Source of the DNA: Methanobrevibacter sp.
GTDB lineage: Archaea > Methanobacteriota > Methanobacteria > Methanobacteriales > Methanobacteriaceae
Assembly: GCA_016838945.1 (NCBI GenBank)
Contig: JADLKP010000005.1
Span: 1-30,651, forward strand
Direction of reading: 5' to 3'
Length of the DNA stretch: 30,651 nucleotides
Shown here: positions 7,559 to 14,751 of the stretch, in pieces
How the letters are laid out: each line of letters starts with the position of its first letter
How positions within the stretch are numbered: the stretch's first letter is position 1
Position numbers and translations under genes: made by a program
Notes under the pieces: generated by a model
Database searches by the model: none
What the model saw: only the letters and a program-made list of their open reading frames with translations
Told to the model about the DNA's origin: nothing

Positions 7559-8653
7559 ATGACTAATCTCAAATTCAATTCATTGATCAATCTCAAACTG
7601 ACCCAAGAATCAGGTCAAACTTCACAGCCTCCATGGAGGCAAAATTCAGTTGGAAATACGGATGAGTTTAATGAATTAATTTACTTAAAAGTTCCTTCAA
7701 TTATTGATGAACTTAATGATGAAACTATCAATTTAAATGGCCTTCCAATTCTTTTAAAGCTATCACAAGATAAAAATGACTTAAATAGTTTCGATTATCT
7801 ACATGAGTTTCCTAAAAAAGTAGGAAATCATCAAATTTCTAATTTTTTTGACACAAATAATTTATCAAATAATTTGTCAAATAATGAAATCAAGATTATT
7901 GAAAATGAAATAAAAAATGAGCTGACCAAAATCTATGATTTGGATTTTGACTTGAAAAAGTTCTATGATTTTCTTTTATCTGATGAAAAATTGGCCCCTT
8001 CTATTGATTTTTGCAATGGTTTAAGGTTATTCATTGCAAAAGACCAATTTGAATGCATCATCTCTTCAATATGCTCTGCAAACAATTCAATTGCAAGATG
8101 GACAAAATCAATTGACAAGATAAAGCATAATTGGGGAGAAAAGGTGGAATTTGATGATGGTTTCTTCTATGGTTTTCCACGTCCTAATCAATTTTTAGAC
8201 TTTTATGAAACTCCAATCGAAGAGGCTGAAGCAGATGGTCGCAGATATGGGATCGATTGCTATACCCATAATCTGAAGTCATGTGGTGTCGGCTATAGGG
8301 CGCCTTATATGGTAAAGGCAAGTCAGATGCTGATTGATGAGATTGATATGGGGGCAATAGGATCTATGGACTATGATGAGGCATTTGATCTGATTTTAAA
8401 ATTGCCTGGTGTAGGTGCAAAGGTAGCAGATTGCATTTTATTGTATGGATTTGGATTTGAAGAAGCATTCCCATCTGATGTTTGGATAAAAAGAATAGTT
8501 TCTCACTTATACTTTGATGGAAAAGAGATTTCAGCAGACCAAACCAGAGATTTCGGCATAGGACACTTTGGAGATTATGCAGGATATGCTCAGCTTTATC
8601 TTTTCCATTATGCACGAAAGTCCGGTTTGATGGATAAGATTAAAAGCAAATAA
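7559..8653 (+). CDS. ogg: OGG1-type 8-oxoguanine DNA glycosylase/lyase
   Basis: The 364-aa protein has the eukaryote-like OGG1 arrangement. The N-terminal domain has divergent, Asn-rich stretches around residues 95-115, and the central helical domain includes FECIISSICSANNSIARW. The helix-hairpin-helix/GPD site is LPGVGAKVADC (residues 282-292). K288 occupies the catalytic lysine position that forms the Schiff base, and D307 in FPSDVWIKRIV is the conserved aspartate. The enzyme should excise 8-oxoguanine opposite cytosine and may nick the abasic site. GAGTGA lies 4 nt before the ATG. It sits directly after hisF with a 9-bp gap. Possession of an oxidative-damage enzyme in a strict anaerobe is consistent with intermittent oxygen exposure. 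Confidence 0.9.
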   Translation: MTNLKFNSLINLKLTQESGQTSQPPWRQNSVGNTDEFNELIYLKVPSIIDELNDETINLNGLPILLKLSQDKNDLNSFDYLHEFPKKVGNHQISNFFDTNNLSNNLSNNEIKIIENEIKNELTKIYDLDFDLKKFYDFLLSDEKLAPSIDFCNGLRLFIAKDQFECIISSICSANNSIARWTKSIDKIKHNWGEKVEFDDGFFYGFPRPNQFLDFYETPIEEAEADGRRYGIDCYTHNLKSCGVGYRAPYMVKASQMLIDEIDMGAIGSMDYDEAFDLILKLPGVGAKVADCILLYGFGFEEAFPSDVWIKRIVSHLYFDGKEISADQTRDFGIGHFGDYAGYAQLYLFHYARKSGLMDKIKSK

Positions 8654-8687
8654 TTAAAAAAATAGTATTATATCATAATATTTATTC

Positions 8688-8759
8688 CATTGATTGTATT
8701 GTATTATTTATTGCATTGATTGTATTGTATTATTTATTGCATTGATTAGTATTGTATTC
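8688..8759 (+). repeat. 26-bp tandem repeat, 2.7 copies
   Basis: The unit begins CATTGATTGTATTGTATTAT and recurs perfectly at 8688-8713 and 8714-8739. A third, partial copy with one inserted base starts at 8740. It fills most of the gap between the glycosylase gene and the next gene and ends just before that gene's ribosome binding site. It may contain or displace the promoter of the downstream surface-protein gene. Confidence 0.85.
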
Positions 8760-8777
8760 TAAATTGAGAGGAAAACT

Positions 8778-10024
8778 ATGAAAAAAAGATATTTATTGTT
8801 GATTTTACTAAGCATGTTTTTAATAGCCTCAGCAGCCAGCGCTGATGATGCTGTTTCAGAAGATTCCTGTCCATCCATTGACGTTAATGGAGATGAATCA
8901 TTGGATAATTCTGACAGTCTCGATGGTGATGGCAGTTCTGATTCAGCTATTGATGAAAGTGTAGATACAACTGATACTAATGATTCAGGAAGCAACCCTG
9001 CAGTCTCTAATTCTTCAAATAATGGTTCTGCTGTCCAATTCAATAAGACTCCTTACAAGTTTTCATCCACTAAAAACATAGCATCTATTATGGCAAAAAG
9101 GCTAAATTCTCAGTTAAGGTGCTTAATAAGGATGGAAAAGCTATAAATCATACATTGGTTACTTTCAAAGCCAATGGAAAGACCTATAAGGTTTATACCA
9201 ATGCAAGTGGAATAAGTTCCATTATTCTCAATTACAATTCTGGAAAATATACAATCAAGTATTATGCAGGCAGTATTTCTGGAAAGAATACATACACAGT
9301 TAAAAATTATTATAAGATTACTCTTTACAAATGGAAATCTGGAGCAAATGTGCTTAAAAACAAAAGGATTAAGGCAAATGTTCCTAATTCAGCTATTGTA
9401 AAGAAGATAATCAAATTGGCAAAATCAGGAACTCCTGTAATTAAGTTCAAAGGTGGAAATGAAAAGGTTGTATTCATCACAGCAGGATGTCATGGGAATG
9501 AACTGCCTTCTCAGGTTGCTGCAATGAAATTGATCAAGTATCTGGAGACCCATTACATTAAAGGTACAGTTTATGTTATGCCATTTATGAATCCTAAGGG
9601 AACAGCAGCTAATGTGAGAGATTATAAAGGAGTTCATTTAAATAAGAGAGCTAATAAGAAAGGAACAATCTCTTATAAAACTGTTCAATTGATTAAAAAG
9701 TTCAAATGCAATTCCTATGGTGATTTCCATGCTACAAGGCCTGGTGGAAAGCCAGGTAAGGATTTGGTTTTCGGATCTTATAAGCCTACTAAAAAAAGTG
9801 CAACATTAGCCAAATACATTGCAAAGCATGCAAAGGTAAAAATCAAGATTTATAAAAGGGCAGGGGCTGAGTATCCTGGTGCTTTGGAAGATGAGGTAAA
9901 TTTAAAAGGAATTCCAGCTGTAACCTGTGAGGTGATCAGTCCTCATGGAAAGATTAAAAAAGGGTCTGTTTCCAAGTCATTGTTGATGATGAAAACACTC
10001 TTGAAATATAATAAGATAATTTGA
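8778..10024 (+). pseudogene. Frameshifted secreted protein: Ig-like domain plus M14-like (AstE/AspA-type) zinc peptidase/deacylase
   Basis: Two overlapping frames make one gene. Frame 1 (8778-9146) gives a signal peptide (MKKRYLLLILLSMFLIASAA), an Asp/Ser-rich linker, and the start of an Ig-like domain. Frame 2 reads through from about 9086 as YYGKKAKFSVKVLNKDGKAI, which completes the Ig-like repeat, and runs to 10024. A single missing base at about 9085-9087 explains the break. The catalytic part resembles succinylglutamate desuccinylase/aspartoacylase (M14 fold): AGCHGNELPSQ would supply zinc-binding His and Glu, DFHATRPGG the third His, and VTCEVISPHG a candidate catalytic Glu. If intact, the product would be about 415 aa and exported, perhaps acting on cell-wall peptides (inference). 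The ribosome binding site GAGAGGAAAACT matches that of the adhesin-like gene at 18931. Sequencing error or phase variation cannot be excluded. Confidence 0.75.
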
Positions 10025-10041
10025 TCCTTGATTTTTAATTT

Positions 10042-10058
10042 AAGGCCTAAATGGCCTT
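10042..10058 (+). terminator. Hairpin terminator after the frameshifted gene
   Basis: AAGGCC-TAAAT-GGCCTT forms a 6-bp stem 18 bp after the stop codon and is followed by ATTGCTATTTTTT. The T-run lies a few bases downstream. The convergent dtd gene ends 65 bp further on. Confidence 0.6.
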
Positions 10059-10123
10059 ATTGCTATTTTTTATAATTAGAAGTATTCTATTTATTATTTA
10101 TTATTTTTTTTATTTTTATTTTT

Positions 10124-10567
10124 TTATTCATCAAACTCTTTTTCAAGCAAGATGGTTACTGGACCATTGTTGAGTAAACTTACATTCATGAATGCACCAA
10201 AGACTCCTGTTTCACATGGAACCTCTTCGCTGCATTTTTCAACGAAATAGTCAAATAATTTTGTAGCTTCATCGCCAGCCAATGCCTTATGGAATGAAGG
10301 TCTGTTCTTTTTTGTTTTTCCATATAATGTAAATTGAGGAACAAGGAGAAGTTTTCCGCTGATATCCTGCACTGATCTGTTCATTCGGCCTTCATCATCA
10401 GGGAATATTCTGAGTTTGCATAGTTTTCTTGCTAAATATTCAACTTCTTTTTCGCTGTCAGTTTGGCCAAAACCTACCAACACCATTAATCCTTCTTCAA
10501 TTTGGCCTGTGATTTCTCCTTCAACTTCTACGCTGGCATTTGTTACTCTTTGAATGACTAATTTCAT
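10124..10567 (-). CDS. dtd: D-aminoacyl-tRNA deacylase, bacterial/eukaryotic DTD1 type
   Basis: The 147-aa product has the standard DTD1 length and sequence from MKLVIQRVTNASVEVEGE through RIFPDDEGRMNRSV and NRPSFHKALAGD. It ends in the Gly-cisPro motif NNGPVT (residues 133-138). DTD removes D-amino acids (and glycine mischarged on tRNA-Ala) from tRNAs. The usual SQFTL motif reads PQFTL here, so Ser77 is replaced by Pro77 while Gln78 and Thr80 remain. Most archaea use the unrelated DTD2 instead, so a DTD1 gene points to acquisition from bacteria (inference). It stands alone, convergent with the preceding gene. No good Shine-Dalgarno sequence is seen before its ATG. Confidence 0.92.
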   Translation of the reverse strand: MKLVIQRVTNASVEVEGEITGQIEEGLMVLVGFGQTDSEKEVEYLARKLCKLRIFPDDEGRMNRSVQDISGKLLLVPQFTLYGKTKKNRPSFHKALAGDEATKLFDYFVEKCSEEVPCETGVFGAFMNVSLLNNGPVTILLEKEFDE

Positions 10568-10650
10568 ATTATCTCCAAAAATTGATATTGCTAATTATAA
10601 CTAAAAAAATTTAAAATACAGATTATTTAAAAAAAAGCATTAAAACTAAA

Positions 10651-10676
10651 GTTAAGAATTCCAAGGAATTCTTAAC
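10651..10676. repeat. Perfect 12-bp inverted repeat with 2-bp spacer
   Basis: GTTAAGAATTCC-AA-GGAATTCTTAAC lies about 85 bp upstream of dtd on its promoter side and downstream of the 25-aa gene. A T-rich stretch follows on the plus strand (10680-10687). It could terminate a transcript of the 25-aa gene read from the minus strand or be a protein-binding palindrome. The symmetry is too long to dismiss easily as chance. Confidence 0.55.
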
Positions 10677-10849
10677 CGTAATTTTTCCTAAAAAATTGAG
10701 ACAATTTTGAAACCGAAAAATCAAAATTCTCTTATTTCTAGTTTACATTTAATTATATTTAAATTTTTTTAAGTAGAAGGAAAAAACTTACCAGGGGAAA
10801 AATATAAAAAACTCAAATTTTTTTATTATTTGACAGGCAAATTACATAA

Positions 10850-10927
10850 TTAATCCTTTAGCATCAAGATGACAATCTTGATAATTTCAAGGAATATTCT
10901 GAGAATATTGCTCTCTTCCGGTTTCAT
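10850..10927 (-). CDS. Putative 25-aa membrane-active or hydrophobic peptide
   Basis: On the minus strand an ATG is preceded by AAGGAGAG at 5-6 nt, one of the best ribosome binding sites in the window. The 25-codon frame reads MKPEESNILRIFLEIIKIVI and then LMLKD. An acidic N-terminus is followed by a strongly hydrophobic helix with Lys and Arg at helical spacing. Within the frame the DNA forms two hairpins: ATCAAGAT-GACA-ATCTTGAT (10863-10882) and AATATTCT-G-AGAATATT (10893-10909). The peptide could be a small membrane protein, a type-I-toxin-like peptide or a leader peptide; I do not recognise it. The surrounding 636 bp (10568-11203) otherwise hold only the palindrome at 10651 and the marR promoter. 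Confidence 0.45.
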   Translation of the reverse strand: MKPEESNILRIFLEIIKIVILMLKD

Positions 10928-11117
10928 ATAATCTCTCCTTTTTAGGAATATTTTTATTTAAGCAATAAAAACCTTCAATATTAATTCATATTTTCTTATT
11001 TATAAATTAACCAGTTTTTAAGGAGTTAAAATTGTTTTTAATTTGTTAAATTGTTTTAATGTTAAAATAATATTGTATCGATGTTGTTTATTGAATTTTA
11101 ATTGTTTCATTTTTAAC

Positions 11118-11141
11118 TGTTTCAAATGAAACATTTATAAT
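11118..11141 (+). promoter_or_regulatory. marR promoter: operator-like inverted repeat abutting the TATA box
   Basis: TGTTTCA-AA-TGAAACA (11118-11133) is a 7-bp inverted repeat that ends exactly where the TATA-like TTTATAAT (11134-11141) begins, so it overlaps the position of the TFB recognition element. A further half-site, TTGTTTCAT, lies at 11102-11110. A bound MarR dimer would block TBP/TFB, which supports autorepression. Transcription should start near 11165. Confidence 0.6.
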
Positions 11142-11203
11142 GTATGAAAGACAATATAATCTTGAAAGTAAGTACTTGTTAAATTTTTTAAGTTGGTGAA
11201 ATA

Positions 11204-11653
11204 ATGGAAAGTGAAAGCTTTCAAGGAATAATGGACAGCTCTCCTTTAGTTGCATGGATACATAATCTATCTAAAAATCATTTCAAATACTTAAAGTCTA
11301 AGATTGCTGAATTTGACTTAGGCCATGAAGTAAGATACATCATGATGATTTATGATAACCCTTGCATTTCACAGGATGATCTGGTTATAATGTCTGGTCA
11401 AAGCAAGGGAAACATTGCAAAATCCTTGAAGAAATTAGAGGATGATGGATTCATCAAAAGGGAAGTCAATCCAGACAATAGAAGAAAATACATGTTAAAG
11501 ACCACTTCAAAGGGGGATGAATTGGCTCCTAAGGTTAGACAAATCTCTAAGGATTGGGAAAAGGAAGTGGGAATAACAGAAGAAGACCTGGAATTTATTG
11601 AAAGAATTAAGGAAATAGCTATCAATGGCATGAAATTAGTGGAAGAATTGTAA
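11204..11653 (+). CDS. MarR-family winged-helix transcriptional regulator
   Basis: The 149-aa protein has the MarR layout. An N-terminal dimerisation helix is followed by the winged helix with QDDLVIMSGQSKGNIAKSL as helix-turn-helix and KREVNPDNRRKYML as wing (Asp and Arg at typical DxRR positions). A C-terminal helix closes the dimer. Such proteins bind palindromic operators and release them on binding small aromatic or drug-like ligands. The gene begins with GGTGA at 7 nt. It lies 55 bp upstream of two MFS exporter genes on the same strand and behind its own operator-like palindrome. It most likely represses itself and the exporters. Confidence 0.92.
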   Translation: MESESFQGIMDSSPLVAWIHNLSKNHFKYLKSKIAEFDLGHEVRYIMMIYDNPCISQDDLVIMSGQSKGNIAKSLKKLEDDGFIKREVNPDNRRKYMLKTTSKGDELAPKVRQISKDWEKEVGITEEDLEFIERIKEIAINGMKLVEEL

Positions 11654-11708
11654 TTTTAAGCTTTCATGCAGATCTGGTATTTCAATCATGTTTATTTAAA
11701 GGGATAAT

Positions 11709-13097
11709 ATGAAATTTGATTCAGAAACATCTGTAGTGCTTGTATCATTTCTCACATCATTCTTTGCAGTGTTTTTATCTGCAGGGATAGTCATAGGGGT
11801 GCCATCAATTGCAAGCGAGTTTGGAATGAACAATGTCGTTCAAAACTGGATTATCACAATTGCATTGCTTGTTGTAGCCATATTCACTCTTCCTGCAGGG
11901 CAATTGTCAGGCAAGTTTGGTGTAAAGAAATCATTGGGGATTGGCGTCTTGATTTTCCTCATTGGTTCAATAGGGGCATGCTTATCATTCTCTGGCGAGT
12001 CATTCTTATTTTTCAGAGTGATTCAAGGAATCGGTGGGGCATTTTCAAATGTTGCATCAATGGCTATGGTTGTACAGGCAATCAAGCCTCAAAACAGAGG
12101 TAAGGCTTTAGGATTTACTGTAACCGGTGTCTACTTGGCAGGTTCCCTGTCTCCTGTAATATGCGGATTTTTGGTTTATCACTTTGGCTGGAGGGCAATG
12201 TTTTACTTTACAATACCCTTCTTCCTTGTTTGTATTGCACTGATGGTTTTAAAGATTCCAGGAGATTGGAAAACATATGAAAATGATAAGATTGACAGTA
12301 TAGGTTATCTCATTTATGGAATAGGAATTTTGCTCTTCATTTATGGATTTACAAGCTTGATGACCACTATGGGTAAGCTTAGCGTTGCAATAGGTTTCAT
12401 TTTGCTTCTTGTCTTTGCATATTATGAAACCAGAGTCGACACTCCTGCATTCAATATGAGATTATTCAAGAACATGAAGTTCACTTCATCTAATATTGCA
12501 GCATTATGCAGTTATCTTGCGATTGCATCACTTACCACAATATTGAATTATCATTTCCAATATGTCAGAGGATGGAATGCTCAAATGGCGGGGCTTATTC
12601 TAATAGTCACTCCAATCATTATGGCAATCATGGCTCCTAATTCCGGAAAGCTCTCTGATAGGATTCATCCACAGAAATTGGCAGCTATTGGAATGACAAT
12701 TGCAACTTTGGCCCTTTTGATTTTGATATTCTTGGATGCAAACACTCCAATTTGGCTCATAGTCATTGCAATGATCTTCCAGGGTATCGGTATGGGAATG
12801 TTCACAACTCCAAATACAAATGCAATCATGAGTTCCGTACCTCCAAACGAAACTCCAAATGCATCTGCAGCACAATCTGCAATGAGGACAATCGGCCAGA
12901 CCATGAGCTTAGGTCTTCTTACCCTTGTATTCGCTTGGATTATGGGAAGCTTAAAACTATCCTCCCAATATGCTAGAATGGTTGTTCAGGCATCTCAAAT
13001 AGTTTGTATAATTTGTACAGTCATCTGTATAGTTGCAATATTCGCTTCACTTGTGGGAATAAGATCTAAAGATGAATTCAATACAAATGCAAGTTAG
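11709..13097 (+). CDS. MFS drug/metabolite:H+ exporter, DHA2 (EmrB/QacA-like) type, copy 1
   Basis: The 462-aa protein is an integral membrane transporter with about 14 predicted hydrophobic segments. MFS motif A appears as GQLSGKFGVKK after the second segment. The antiporter motif C region is GVYLAGSLSPVICGFLVYHF. A central hydrophilic stretch (KIPGDWKTYENDKIDS) separates the halves. It would export organic compounds in exchange for protons at the cytoplasmic membrane. A GGGAT site precedes the ATG. It is highly similar across its whole length to the next gene, so the pair arose by tandem duplication. Regulation by the adjacent MarR is likely. The substrate cannot be told from sequence. Confidence 0.92.
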   Translation: MKFDSETSVVLVSFLTSFFAVFLSAGIVIGVPSIASEFGMNNVVQNWIITIALLVVAIFTLPAGQLSGKFGVKKSLGIGVLIFLIGSIGACLSFSGESFLFFRVIQGIGGAFSNVASMAMVVQAIKPQNRGKALGFTVTGVYLAGSLSPVICGFLVYHFGWRAMFYFTIPFFLVCIALMVLKIPGDWKTYENDKIDSIGYLIYGIGILLFIYGFTSLMTTMGKLSVAIGFILLLVFAYYETRVDTPAFNMRLFKNMKFTSSNIAALCSYLAIASLTTILNYHFQYVRGWNAQMAGLILIVTPIIMAIMAPNSGKLSDRIHPQKLAAIGMTIATLALLILIFLDANTPIWLIVIAMIFQGIGMGMFTTPNTNAIMSSVPPNETPNASAAQSAMRTIGQTMSLGLLTLVFAWIMGSLKLSSQYARMVVQASQIVCIICTVICIVAIFASLVGIRSKDEFNTNAS

Positions 13098-13135
13098 GTT
13101 TACTTAATTCTAATTATAATGTTAAAAGGTGAAAA

Positions 13136-13289
13136 ATAAAATTTGATTTAGAAATATTTCAATTTAAATTTATGAATTTTTTATTAAAAAGGGGATTCTT
13201 ATGAAATTTATTTTTGAAAATTTTCAATTTAAATTTAAATTTATGAGTTTTTTATTAAAGAGGGATTGTTATGAAATTTGATTTAGAAA
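13136..13289 (+). repeat. Tandem copies of an exporter start region (about 65-70 bp)
   Basis: The segment ATGAAATTTGATTTAGAAA together with the following AT-rich bases and a purine-rich ribosome binding site is present three times. Copy A starts at 13136, where the start codon is ATA. Copy B starts at 13201, with ATG and a 6-bp internal expansion. Copy C starts at 13271 and is the real start of the second exporter. The sequences TTTCAATTTAAATTTATGA and TTTTTTATTAAA recur between starts. The array fills the gap between the two transporter genes. Confidence 0.8.
13201..13281 (+). CDS. Possible 26-aa upstream ORF overlapping the second exporter start
   Basis: Copy B of the repeated start region retains ATG and a ribosome binding site (AAGGGGAT). 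It encodes MKFIFENFQFKFKFMSFLLK plus six residues before TGA at 13279-13281. The stop overlaps the first codons of the second exporter by 11 bp. It may be a vestige of duplication, or it may couple or attenuate translation of the downstream gene. There is no evidence that the peptide itself has a function. Confidence 0.3.
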   Translation: MKFIFENFQFKFKFMSFLLKRDCYEI

Positions 13290-14662
13290 CTGTGGTAATA
13301 GCTGTATCATTCATTACTTCATTCTTTGCAGTATTCTTATCCAATGGGATTATTATAGGGGTACCAGCTATTGCACAGGAATTTGCAATGAATAATGTTA
13401 TTCAAAATTGGGTTCCTACCATATTTTTCCTTGTGGTTGCTGTATTCACAGTTCCTGCAGGACAGATATCAGGTAAGTTTGGTGTTAAAAAGTCTTTGTT
13501 TGGAGGGGTATTGCTCTATTTATTAGCTTCAATAGGTGCTGTGCTTTCATTTTCAACAGAATCCTTCCTGATTTTCCGTATGCTTCAAGGTACAGGTGTA
13601 GCATTCTTGAATGTATCTGCTATGGCAATGGTAGTGCAAGCGGTTAAACCTCAAAACAGAGGTAAGGCTTTAGGATTTACTGTAACTGGTGTTTATTTGG
13701 CAACTTCATTGTCGCCTGTAATCTGCGGATTCCTGGTGCATAATTTAGGTTGGAGATCCATGTTCTACTTTGTAATTCCATTCTTAGTGCTTTGTATTGC
13801 ACTTATGGTTTGGAGAATTACAGATGAGTGGAAAACCTATGAAAATGATAAAATCGATACAATCGGTTCCATTTTATATGGAATAGGGATTCTATTGTTC
13901 ATTTATGGATTTACCACATTGACAACAAGTACAGGTTTAATATTGACTATTCTTGGACTTATTATTCTTGTAATATTCGGAGCTTATGAACTTAGGCAAA
14001 AGTCTCCTGTATTCAATATGAACTTGTTTAAAAACAAGAAGTTCACTTCCTCAAACATTGCGGCATTATGCAGTTACATTGCAGTTATGGTAGTTACAAC
14101 CATTTTAAATTACCATTTCCAATACGTTAGAGGATGGAATGCACAGATGGCAGGTATGATTTTGATCATCACTCCTATTATTATGGCGATTATGGCACCT
14201 AATGCAGGTAAGCTTTCAGATAGGATACACCCGCAGAAATTGGCAGCTATTGGTATGGGAATTGCAACTGTGGCTCTTTTGATTCTTACATTCCTGAATG
14301 GCGACACACCGATTTACCTTGTCATTATCGCTATGATCTTGCAGGGTATTGGTATGGGGCTCTTCTCAAGCCCAAACATGAATGCAATCATGAGTTCAGT
14401 TCCGCCAAAAGATGCTCCTACAGCTTCCGCTTCTCAAGCAACAATGAGAACAATTGGTCAGACCATGAGTTTAGGTCTTCTCACTTTGGTATTTGCATGG
14501 GTCATGGGAAGCTTGCCACTTGCTACCAAATATGCGGGCATGGTCGTTCAAGCATCTCAAATCATCTGCGGCATCTGTACAGTTGCTTGTATCCTCGCGA
14601 TATTTGCTTCATTGGTCGGTGTAAGATCCAAAGACAAGTTCAATACAGATAGACCAACCTAA
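13271..14662 (+). CDS. MFS drug/metabolite:H+ exporter, DHA2 type, copy 2
   Basis: This 463-aa paralogue of the preceding exporter keeps the same segments: GQISGKFGVKK (motif A), GVYLATSLSPVICGFLVHNL (motif C), FQYVRGWNAQMAG and KLSDRIHPQKLAAIGM in the second half. Long stretches are identical between the copies, and differences cluster in transmembrane segments, including two blocks around residues 10-60 and 205-225. That pattern suggests a retained fold with possibly altered substrate range. GAGGGAT precedes the ATG at about 4 nt. It is likely co-transcribed with marR and copy 1, and a strong hairpin follows its stop. Confidence 0.92.
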   Translation: MKFDLETVVIAVSFITSFFAVFLSNGIIIGVPAIAQEFAMNNVIQNWVPTIFFLVVAVFTVPAGQISGKFGVKKSLFGGVLLYLLASIGAVLSFSTESFLIFRMLQGTGVAFLNVSAMAMVVQAVKPQNRGKALGFTVTGVYLATSLSPVICGFLVHNLGWRSMFYFVIPFLVLCIALMVWRITDEWKTYENDKIDTIGSILYGIGILLFIYGFTTLTTSTGLILTILGLIILVIFGAYELRQKSPVFNMNLFKNKKFTSSNIAALCSYIAVMVVTTILNYHFQYVRGWNAQMAGMILIITPIIMAIMAPNAGKLSDRIHPQKLAAIGMGIATVALLILTFLNGDTPIYLVIIAMILQGIGMGLFSSPNMNAIMSSVPPKDAPTASASQATMRTIGQTMSLGLLTLVFAWVMGSLPLATKYAGMVVQASQIICGICTVACILAIFASLVGVRSKDKFNTDRPT

Positions 14663-14677
14663 TTAAAAAAAGTAATA

Positions 14678-14701
14678 AAGAATAGTCTTTTGACTATTCT
14701 T
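14678..14701 (+). terminator. Terminator hairpin after the exporter pair
   Basis: AAGAATAGTC-TTTT-GACTATTCTT is a perfect 10-bp stem with a 4-nt loop, 15 bp after the stop of the second exporter. T-rich sequence follows from 14705. The convergent adhesin-like gene ends about 50 bp further. Confidence 0.75.
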
Positions 14702-14751
14702 AAAATTTTAAATTCTATTTTTTATTTATTCTTATTTTTATTTATTTATTC

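Noticed and set aside
12600..12976. Open frames on both strands inside the first exporter
   Set aside because: Overlapping shadows of a clear MFS gene with strong paralogue similarity in the main frame.
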